From assembly GCA_016191015.1 (NCBI GenBank), contig JACPPM010000123.1:1-48845 (forward strand): 48,845 nt of DNA, in the 5' to 3' direction. The notes under the pieces are model-generated. The model was not told the origin of the DNA, did no database searches, and saw nothing but the letters and a program-made list of their open reading frames with translations. Shown here one piece after another: positions 43,114 through 48,845 of the stretch (positions are counted from its first letter, which is position 1; every line of letters starts with the position of its first letter). Source of the DNA: Acidobacteriota bacterium. Its GTDB lineage: Bacteria > Acidobacteriota > CAIWXX01. A program made the translations under genes and the position numbers.

Positions 43114-44247
43114 ATGTCTGAATTCAAGGATATGAATCTGCCTGCTCCGATTGAAACGGCGCTCACGGCGATGCGCTTCAGCACGCCGACGCCGATCCAG
43201 GAGCAGGCCATCCCCGTGGCGCTATCCGGCCGCGACCTGATTGGTTGCGCCCAGACGGGGACCGGGAAGACAGCGGCATTCTGCATTCCGCTGATAACCC
43301 GGCTACTGAGTGTGCCTCAGAAAACGGCTCTGATTCTCGCGCCGACTCGCGAGCTGGCCGTGCAGATCACCGATGTCATCGCGCAGCTCACCGTTGCCGT
43401 GCCTGCCATCAGATCAACACTTCTCATCGGCGGAGCCGCCATGGAGCCACAGATCCGGTCGCTCGCCAGAAAGCCCCGGATCGTGGTCGCCACTCCGGGC
43501 AGGCTCCTTGACCATCTCCAGCGCAGGACTGTCTCGCTGGCCGCCACGGAGATCCTGGTCCTCGACGAAGCGGACCGGATGCTCGACATGGGCTTCGCCC
43601 CGCAACTCGACGCCATCCGACGTTTCCTGCCGCATACAAGGCAGACCCTCCTTTTTTCGGCGACGATCCCCGATGACATCCTGAAGCTGGCTTCACGATA
43701 CCTGAAGGATCCCGTCCGGGTGAACGTCGGAGCCATTGCACAGCCGGTGCAGGAGGTGAGGCAAAGCGTGGTCCAGACGACGGGCGCGGCCAAGAATGAT
43801 GTGCTGCTGGACGAATTGAAAGCCCGGCGCGGCTCGGTGCTCATCTTCGCACGGACCAAGCGCCGGACCGATCGCCTCGCCAAGCGGCTCGCGCAAGGCG
43901 GTCACTCCGTGACCCACATCCACGGCGACCGGAGCCAGAGTCAGCGCGACAGGGCGATCAAGGGATTTCGATCAGGGGCCTACCGCATATTGGTGGCCAC
44001 CGACATCGCAGCCCGGGGTCTGGATGTTCCTCACATCGCTCATGTCATCAACTATGACATGCCCCAGGCGCCGGAGGACTACGTTCATCGCATTGGGAGG
44101 ACAGCCCGTGCGGGAGCCTTAGGGGAATCCCTCTGTCTCGTGGTCCCCGAGGATCAGAGCCAGTGGCGCAGGATTTCCCACCTAATTGTTCAAGGAGGTC
44201 TCCATGGCCAAGCCAGGAAGAGCGACTCAGGGAAAGCGCATTCGTGA
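43114..44247 (+). CDS. DEAD-box ATP-dependent RNA helicase (RhlE-like)
   Basis: A compact 377-residue helicase core with a short C-terminal tail. Motifs in order: F-x-x-M, Q motif TPTPIQEQAI, Walker A AQTGTGKT, Ia PTRELAVQ, GG, TPGRLLD, DEAD (VLDEADRMLDMGF), SAT (FSATIPDD), then in domain 2 IFARTKRRTD, TDIAARGLDVPHIAHVINYD and HRIGRTARAG. All are intact. The long basic tail of typical RhlE is missing. The small basic protein encoded next overlaps its end and could supply that function. A weak AGGG precedes the ATG. With the RRM gene it suggests a cold-shock or ribosome-biogenesis module. Confidence 0.96.
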   Translation: MSEFKDMNLPAPIETALTAMRFSTPTPIQEQAIPVALSGRDLIGCAQTGTGKTAAFCIPLITRLLSVPQKTALILAPTRELAVQITDVIAQLTVAVPAIRSTLLIGGAAMEPQIRSLARKPRIVVATPGRLLDHLQRRTVSLAATEILVLDEADRMLDMGFAPQLDAIRRFLPHTRQTLLFSATIPDDILKLASRYLKDPVRVNVGAIAQPVQEVRQSVVQTTGAAKNDVLLDELKARRGSVLIFARTKRRTDRLAKRLAQGGHSVTHIHGDRSQSQRDRAIKGFRSGAYRILVATDIAARGLDVPHIAHVINYDMPQAPEDYVHRIGRTARAGALGESLCLVVPEDQSQWRRISHLIVQGGLHGQARKSDSGKAHS

Positions 44248-44398
44248 GAGAGCCAAGCTGGAGAAACGTCAACACAAGCTGGAGAGACGAGCCGAGCGGA
44301 AGGCCGAGAAGGAAAACAAGCCCCGTGCCGAAGGGGGAGTGGACCCGGATCTCGCTGGAATAGTGCCCGGCCCCCAGCCACTACCGGACATCGATTGA
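44204..44398 (+). CDS. Small basic helical protein overlapping the helicase
   Basis: A 64-residue protein whose ATG lies 44 bp inside the helicase end, with a perfect ribosome binding site AAGGAGGT (44192-44199). The first 45 residues are very basic and helical (MAKPGRATQGKRIRERAKLE, then KRQHKLERRAERKAEKENK in outline). The tail is short and acidic (DPDLAGIVPGPQPLPDID). I recall similar small proteins (GxDPDIAGIVPGPQP ending) beside helicase or cold-shock genes in Myxobacteria and Acidobacteria. RNA binding is likely from charge. Translational coupling to the helicase is evident. Confidence 0.85.
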   Translation: MAKPGRATQGKRIRERAKLEKRQHKLERRAERKAEKENKPRAEGGVDPDLAGIVPGPQPLPDID

Positions 44399-44469
44399 GT
44401 GCGATCGAAGGCGGCGGAGACGCGGCCAAGCAGGTCGCGCCTCTGCCATCCCTGCGATGATGCCTGACG

Positions 44470-45081
44470 ATGAGAGCCCGGAGTAGGGAACCACTCTACC
44501 TCCTCGGCATCTGCCTTTTGCTCCTGGTCGCTTCGGGAATACATCCGTATGACCGGTTCACGTGGATCCTCGAGGTTGCGCCGATTCTGATCGGTGTTCC
44601 GATCCTGCTCGCCACGTATTCGCGATTCAGACTGACCGATCTTCTCTACCGGTTGCTCCTGGTGCACGCCGCAATCCTGATGCTCGGCGGGCACTACACC
44701 TACGCGCGCGTGCCGCTTGGGTTTTGGGCCCAGGAGCTGTTCGGGTTCGCACGCAATCACTACGATCGCATCGGCCATCTCGCGCAGGGATTCATCCCGG
44801 CGATCCTCGCCCGCGAGGTGCTCTTGCGCCGGTCGCTGCTGCGGCAGGGCGCATGGCTCTTCTTTCTGGCGACCTCTGTGTGTCTCGCCTTCAGCGCATT
44901 TTACGAGCTCATCGAATGGTGGACGGCGGCCGCAACTGGGGAAGGAGCCACCGCATTCCTCGGAACGCAAGGCGATCCATGGGATACGCAATGGGACATG
45001 TTCCTCGCATTGATCGGGTCGATCGCCGCACAACTGACGCTAGCTCGCTGGCACGATCGACAGCTCTCGCGCCTTGCCTAG
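44470..45081 (+). CDS. DUF2238 (YjdF-like) integral membrane protein
   Basis: A 203-residue membrane protein with about six hydrophobic helices (LYLLGICLLLLVASGI, WILEVAPILIGVPILLATY, LLYRLLLVHAAILMLGGHY, and so on). It has the two signatures of the family: NHYDRIGHLAQGF with a following EVLLRRS, and FLGTQGDPWDTQWDMFLALIG near the end. The family is widespread but its function is unknown. No clear ribosome binding site precedes the ATG. It follows the small basic protein by 71 bp on the same strand; whether it belongs to that operon is unclear. Confidence 0.9.
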   Translation: MRARSREPLYLLGICLLLLVASGIHPYDRFTWILEVAPILIGVPILLATYSRFRLTDLLYRLLLVHAAILMLGGHYTYARVPLGFWAQELFGFARNHYDRIGHLAQGFIPAILAREVLLRRSLLRQGAWLFFLATSVCLAFSAFYELIEWWTAAATGEGATAFLGTQGDPWDTQWDMFLALIGSIAAQLTLARWHDRQLSRLA

Positions 45082-45252
45082 CCGGCGCCCTTCGCGCATG
45101 TGGCCAGCCTGAGTCAGCAGCGGCTCAGCCGCGGGTGCGTTCTTTCTTGACCCTGCCCGGGGGTGTGGGAAGTGCGAGAGCTGGGGATTCCACAAGAGCT
45201 TGAGGTTCTTGCTCTGGGCAGTTTTTGACCGCCAGTTTCTCGGGGAGCTCCG

Positions 45253-46128
45253 CTACCGAATAGCCTGCGGACTACCGAGCCCCGATGAAGACATGTGCTG
45301 ATCCTTGGCGTGCTCAACCGCGAACACGTGCGAGTACAGGTTGGCGATCCATTGCCTTCCTTCCTGGGTCACGCGGAGATACCGGAGGGCGTCACCGACA
45401 TAAGGCTGCACCACATTCCAGTAGAATCTCGGATACGCGTCAGTCAGGTCCGCCGGGCTGTTGTAGCCGTACTCGCGAGCCGCACCGATTTCCTCGAACT
45501 CCCGATAGAGCGCGGGGTGCTTTCGGAGGTACTGTGGGTCGGCGAGTTGACCGATGAGATCGGCCGCGCGCACAAGACCTGGGTAATCGCCGGTCTTCTT
45601 TCTGTCTCCTTCGTACGGCACCGGAAATCGCGTGAACTCGATGTTGGCAGCGAGGAGGTCTGCGTCGATGACAGAATGGCCCTCAAACCTTTCCCTGACG
45701 AAGAGTTTTCCTCGATCGACGTGGTAAGGTGCCAGGGAGGCATCGGTGGCACCCTGAGGGAGCTTGATTCTCCGCTTCCCTACACCAGTCGTGTAGTGGC
45801 CGTCCCCGTCGTCCCGGCAGACACCCCCGACATACCCTATGTCGTGACAGATCAGCGACAGCAAGACATGCAGCCAGTCACGTGGAGTCACGCGACCTTC
45901 TTTGAAGTGTTTCCCACCCAGGATCTCCTTTCCGACGGCGGTGACCAGGATTGTGTGCTCAATGTTGTGGTACAACGCATTAGTGTTCGCGATTTGTTCG
46001 AGCGCCATGCGGCCGGCCCAGCGCACGATCTTGGGAAACTCGGGCTCGAGGAGCCCGTATGCACGGTGGTACGATGCGTAGATTTCGTCGACGAAAGCGT
46101 CGATCACAACCTGTGTCAGGTTGATCAC
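45253..46128 (-). CDS. HD-domain / PDE-fold metal-dependent phosphohydrolase
   Basis: A 291-residue soluble enzyme. It starts at GTG 46128, with AGGAGG 8 nt upstream. Metal ligands are His54 and His58 in YHNIEHT, His95-Asp96 in LICHDIGYVGG, and a later Asp in RAADLIGQLAD, as in HD phosphohydrolases. The HNxxHT motif is the one seen in eukaryotic-type cyclic nucleotide phosphodiesterases, so a nucleotide substrate is plausible. Such proteins occur in cyanobacteria and other groups as unnamed phosphohydrolases. No membrane segment is present. It heads a run of three minus-strand genes at the window end; a link with them is unproven. Confidence 0.86.
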   Translation of the reverse strand: MINLTQVVIDAFVDEIYASYHRAYGLLEPEFPKIVRWAGRMALEQIANTNALYHNIEHTILVTAVGKEILGGKHFKEGRVTPRDWLHVLLSLICHDIGYVGGVCRDDGDGHYTTGVGKRRIKLPQGATDASLAPYHVDRGKLFVRERFEGHSVIDADLLAANIEFTRFPVPYEGDRKKTGDYPGLVRAADLIGQLADPQYLRKHPALYREFEEIGAAREYGYNSPADLTDAYPRFYWNVVQPYVGDALRYLRVTQEGRQWIANLYSHVFAVEHAKDQHMSSSGLGSPQAIR

Positions 46129-46580
46129 ACTCGACCTCCTGGTTGGAATTTATGGAGCGATCGGCGCCCAAAGTGGGGGATCGCAACTGCCGCATGACTC
46201 CGCTACGATGGCAGAACCGAATCGCTACTTCTGGCATGGGCTCCCTGCCTGTCACAAAGACTATCGCGACGCGAGACATCACTTCACCTGGAAGGGGACG
46301 CGGATTGGCTCCCGATCTCAGCCCGGAACTGGCCGCCCAGAACAGGCTTGCTGCTTTCGCCGCGTACTGACACGTCCTTGTATTCATGCTGAGACCTACT
46401 CGCAACTACTCCTCCCTGTGAAACGCAGCAGGAGCGGAAATTCTTCAGAGCGAAGGAGGTTCTGGAGCATCGCGCACCGGCCCACACTTCGCGGTCAGTT
46501 CTTGGTGCACGGGACCCTCCTCCCGTGCCTCCACCCGCTCGCGAATCAGTCCCTGACTCCGACAGATCCCGGACGTGAAC
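46129..46580. other. 452-bp gap with a hairpin but no convincing gene
   Basis: Open frames on both strands lack ribosome binding sites and recognisable products. GCACGGGA (46507-46514) and TCCCGTGC (46521-46528) form a perfect 8-bp stem with a 6-nt loop. The stem lies 53 bp past the end of the next minus-strand gene (stop at 46581), possibly its terminator. Confidence 0.45.
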
Positions 46581-47576
46581 CTACTGGGGCTGGGGGAGGA
46601 GGGCGAGGAGGAACCGAAACGCCGCACGGCCGGCCACGGCCTCGCTGGCAGACGGCATGCTGAGATCGAGGTCGACTTCCTCATGCAAATCTATCCGATC
46701 CGGATGGATGACTCCGTACTGAGACCAGCCCTCATTCCAGGTCTTCACCACCTGAGAGATCGGGCAGTTCCGCAGGTCGAGTCTCAGTCGGCCAGCGAGA
46801 TGGTGGATCATGCAGGTTCCCGGGATTGCGATGCCTCCGCTGCGCAGGATCTCACGCTGCTCGCGGTCGAAGAAATTCTCGGGAGCGTAGCGTTCCGGCA
46901 ACCCCGAAGCAGGGCCCGGGTCGGCGGGGTATGACAGCGCAGCGAGTGCGGCATACAGCTCCTTGCGACTGCCCATCACGTAAGTTCCCTCCGCAAATTC
47001 CGTGAACTGCTGGAGGAGGCGGTCATAGCGGCGCTGATAGTTTGCGCTGACTAGCGCCATCTCCACGTTCTGCGTTTTGGTGAACAATCCCTTTGAGGCC
47101 GCGACTTCGAAGGCCGGGTGGAGAGGTACTTTCAACTCAGACCTATCGAGTGGGTCAAATGTGAGAAGTACGAGCAACCCGGCTTCACCCGTAGGTACCC
47201 TTCGTGCGATGGCGTTCGCCTCAACTCTCATCTCGAAGCGCCCGGCAGGCGAGCCCAGCACATGTGTGAAAGACTCGGCTGCGCTGCGCAAAGGTTCGCT
47301 TCCAGGAACTACCAACCAGTAGGCAAGCCTCTCCTTCAGATCCCTGCCGACGACGACACGACAGGGGAGAGGCCGAGTGGCGGCGATATCGCAGAACTGT
47401 GGTGGGAGCGCCTCTTTCAGCTCGATCTGCAAGATGCCATCATCACGGCCTCGCCCCTTGGACGTGATATCCCCGGCGCCCATACTGCCGAGAAAGTCCT
47501 CGTAGCGCCCCTGGGTTGCAACCATGGAGGGCTGAGGCAAGCCCAACAGCGCACTCAACAAGAGAACGCGTTTCAT
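46581..47576 (-). CDS. Exported protein of unknown function
   Basis: A 331-residue protein. ATG 47576 is chosen over an upstream in-frame start because a signal peptide begins there (MKRVLLLSALLGLPQPSMVA) and GGAG lies just before it. The body has a mixed alpha/beta look (LKEALPPQFCDIAATRPLPCRV, VVVGRDLKERLAYWLVV, and a helical part NVEMALVSANYQRRYDRLL). Four Cys could form two disulfides (FCDIAATRPLPC; GTCMIHHLAGRLRLDLRNC). I recognise no family. It lies between the HD hydrolase and the methyltransferase on the same strand, but 293 bp separate it from the latter. Confidence 0.75.
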   Translation of the reverse strand: MKRVLLLSALLGLPQPSMVATQGRYEDFLGSMGAGDITSKGRGRDDGILQIELKEALPPQFCDIAATRPLPCRVVVGRDLKERLAYWLVVPGSEPLRSAAESFTHVLGSPAGRFEMRVEANAIARRVPTGEAGLLVLLTFDPLDRSELKVPLHPAFEVAASKGLFTKTQNVEMALVSANYQRRYDRLLQQFTEFAEGTYVMGSRKELYAALAALSYPADPGPASGLPERYAPENFFDREQREILRSGGIAIPGTCMIHHLAGRLRLDLRNCPISQVVKTWNEGWSQYGVIHPDRIDLHEEVDLDLSMPSASEAVAGRAAFRFLLALLPQPQ

Positions 47577-47869
47577 CAGGTTGCTCAGGCTCCAAGAGGG
47601 ATTGCTATCAACTTTTTCGCCGGGGCCAGCCGGGAACCGCGACCACGGCTCCGGTCCCAACGCCCAACTGCTCGCAGTCTACAGGTGCCTGCCCGGCCGT
47701 GTCCAATCACTATCTCGCGCGCCCCCTTCGACGGCACAGAAGGTTGTGACAGGCGGGTCCCCTGACAAGGTTGGTACCACTGAATACACCGGATGCCTTT
47801 GCTTCCGTCCGAAGAGAATGCGCCACACGGCGCTCCCCACCACGCAGACAGGCTTTCGTGCACGGCAAT
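47577..47869. other. 293-bp gap after the methyltransferase gene
   Basis: Searched on the minus strand for a small RiPP precursor. Only a 36-codon GTG frame near 47660-47790 was found, without a ribosome binding site. Imperfect copies of CAACCTT occur on the minus strand. I see no convincing gene. Confidence 0.4.
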
Positions 47870-48688
47870 TCAGTCAAGAAAGACGATCTGGCGCAGATGA
47901 TCCTGTGATGTCATCAGGCGCAGCAGATTGGAATCTCTCGGCTTCTCCTGAACCGGAGCGATGTACAGAGTCGCGGCCAGGGTGAGCTCCTCGTAGGCCG
48001 TCTCCAGCTCGGACAGTACGATCGGGACCATCATTGTTTCGATACACGGATCGGGCGCAGCACGGCAGATCATGAGCTCATGTGAGCTGGGGTAGAACTG
48101 TAGAAGATGCCTCTTGAAGAGTTCGAATCGCCGCGGCCGATTTTTCCCTCTGAAGGCCAGGAAGCTCTCGACGGATCCGATCTGAAGAATCAGGCAAGGG
48201 ACATCCTGTTGAAGGGGTCGGTGTCGAAGCAGAAGATCGTTGGCCTCGTAGATCTGGAGGCCGCGCACGACCGGGTCCAGGCCCAGAAGGACCATGAGCA
48301 CATCAAGGGACGAAATCCCCGGGAATACTTTTGTGCGTAGGCCGCGCTCATGAGCTCTCTTCAGGAGGATCTGCGTGGGGGTAGCGCCGTAGAGGGGGTG
48401 GCCGTAGAGGGCGAGCGCGACGGGAGGGTCCAGAGAGGCCGCCATCAGCGTGCGCTCCGCCATCTCCTCATACGTCTGACTACGCTGCTTGAAGTCCGCG
48501 TACTCGGATCGCAGGTTGAATGTCCGTGGACAGAACCCCGGAAGATGAATCTGAGCCGCGGGTCTCGGATCCACGTAGTATATGGACTTGCACTGCCGGA
48601 GCGCGCGTTCAACTTCCCGCGTGACCTGCTCGAAGCCATAGATCCCCAGCCCGACGATGTAAACGTGAAAAGGAGGCTCCAGCTCCAT
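47870..48688 (-). CDS. Tetrapyrrole-methylase-fold methyltransferase, borosin alpha-N-methyltransferase-like
   Basis: A 272-residue SAM-dependent enzyme. ATG 48688 is chosen because GAGGAGGTGAG lies just before it and the fold starts there. The opening VYIVGLGIYGFEQVT is the SAM-binding loop of tetrapyrrole methylases. The pattern then follows borosin peptide N-methyltransferases (OphMA, SonM) rather than cobalamin enzymes: KQRSQTYEEMAE, ALYGHPLYG, VFPGISSLDVL, LQIYEANDLLLRHRP, LILQIGSVESF. Tyr63, Arg69 and Tyr73 align with OphMA Tyr66, Arg72 and Tyr76, which I recall as catalytic. It ends 20 residues after the fold, so no precursor or core peptide is fused. A split-borosin enzyme that methylates backbone amides of a separate peptide is the best inference; the substrate is not found in the window. 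Confidence 0.8.
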   Translation of the reverse strand: MELEPPFHVYIVGLGIYGFEQVTREVERALRQCKSIYYVDPRPAAQIHLPGFCPRTFNLRSEYADFKQRSQTYEEMAERTLMAASLDPPVALALYGHPLYGATPTQILLKRAHERGLRTKVFPGISSLDVLMVLLGLDPVVRGLQIYEANDLLLRHRPLQQDVPCLILQIGSVESFLAFRGKNRPRRFELFKRHLLQFYPSSHELMICRAAPDPCIETMMVPIVLSELETAYEELTLAATLYIAPVQEKPRDSNLLRLMTSQDHLRQIVFLD

Positions 48689-48714
48689 TCTCACCTCCTC
48701 AAGGTTAGTGTCTA

Positions 48715-48845
48715 AGAAGTTGAGTGTTGACACGAAATGGCAAAACGTTCGAGTGGGTGAGATCCTCCGAACCCCTCTCAGGAAAGCAGGAAGGGAGGAA
48801 TGCAGGAATGGAGCAGTCATCTCCGGAGCTCAGGGTGGCATCGAA
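48715..48845 (-). repeat. Diverged upstream block, copy B (cut by window edge)
   Basis: The counterpart of 20776-20906, in the same orientation, 27 bp upstream of the methyltransferase start. Shared words are AGAAGTTGA, AAATGGCAAAA, AGGAAGGGAGGAATGCAG and TCAGGGTGGCA, all at identical offsets. It continues to the last base of the window, so its full length is not known. On the minus strand it places a TTTTGCCATTT motif about 60 bp before the gene. Confidence 0.62.

Noticed and set aside
47660-47790. A 36-codon GTG frame on the minus strand as a borosin precursor
   Set aside because: No ribosome binding site, no borosin-binding-domain-like helix, and no plausible hydrophobic core peptide.
48689-48820. 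An N-terminal extension of the methyltransferase to 48820
   Set aside because: The ATG at 48688 has a strong ribosome binding site and the fold starts there; the extension is translated repeat DNA.

Overview
The window is high-GC bacterial DNA with dense, mostly intact genes on both strands. No rRNA, tRNA, CRISPR array, phage module or transposase was seen. The organism is most like an Acidobacteriota member or close relative. This is an inference from gene content: a GWxTD-domain protein, an Oar-type TonB-dependent receptor with an N-terminal carboxypeptidase-regulatory domain, a Pkn-type kinase fused to long TPR arrays, a two-propeller sensor kinase, three sigma-70 family factors, and many secreted proteins of unknown function.

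Layout, left to right. 0.1-1.5 kb: an ECF sigma factor, a single-pass membrane protein and a Spy/CnrX-like periplasmic protein, in the arrangement of a trans-envelope stress switch. 1.6-6.2 kb: four exported proteins on the same strand, the first a broken Asp-box (sialidase-like) gene. 6.4-10.3 kb: a periplasmic-propeller histidine kinase and a NarL-type response regulator; an 11-bp inverted repeat lies just before the regulator. 10.4-12.6 kb: an orphan hybrid histidine kinase. 13-20 kb: a PilZ protein, then a TetR regulator followed by a TolC / membrane-fusion / RND tripartite efflux pump. The TetR promoter has a palindrome between its -35 and -10 boxes. 20-25.7 kb: a small cyclase-homology protein, two more sigma factors, a 40-residue microprotein and a TonB-dependent receptor. 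26-29.5 kb: a VapBC toxin-antitoxin pair, an exported metallo-beta-lactamase-fold hydrolase and an exported serine hydrolase. 30-37 kb: a VOC protein, the TPR kinase and three hypothetical proteins. 37-42.4 kb: a sulfatase with a C-terminal Ig-like domain, the GWxTD/TPR protein and a secreted protein. 42.6-45.1 kb: a cold-shock-like RNA module (RRM protein, DEAD-box helicase, small basic protein) and a membrane protein. 45.2-48.8 kb: an HD/PDE-fold phosphohydrolase, a secreted unknown and a tetrapyrrole-methylase-fold protein.

That last protein is the most interesting gene. It strongly resembles the backbone alpha-N-methyltransferases of borosin RiPPs, and it ends without a fused precursor, so it would be a split-borosin enzyme whose substrate is not visible here.

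The intergenic DNA also has structure. A 210-bp element with inverted-repeat ends occurs twice, about 96% identical and in opposite orientation (12757-12966 and 25761-25970). A diverged block of about 126 bp lies upstream of two unrelated minus-strand genes in the same orientation (20776-20906 and 48715 to the window edge). A 212-bp nested palindrome sits at 29738-29949. Two short-period tandem arrays (7 bp and 8 bp) overlap or abut stop codons.
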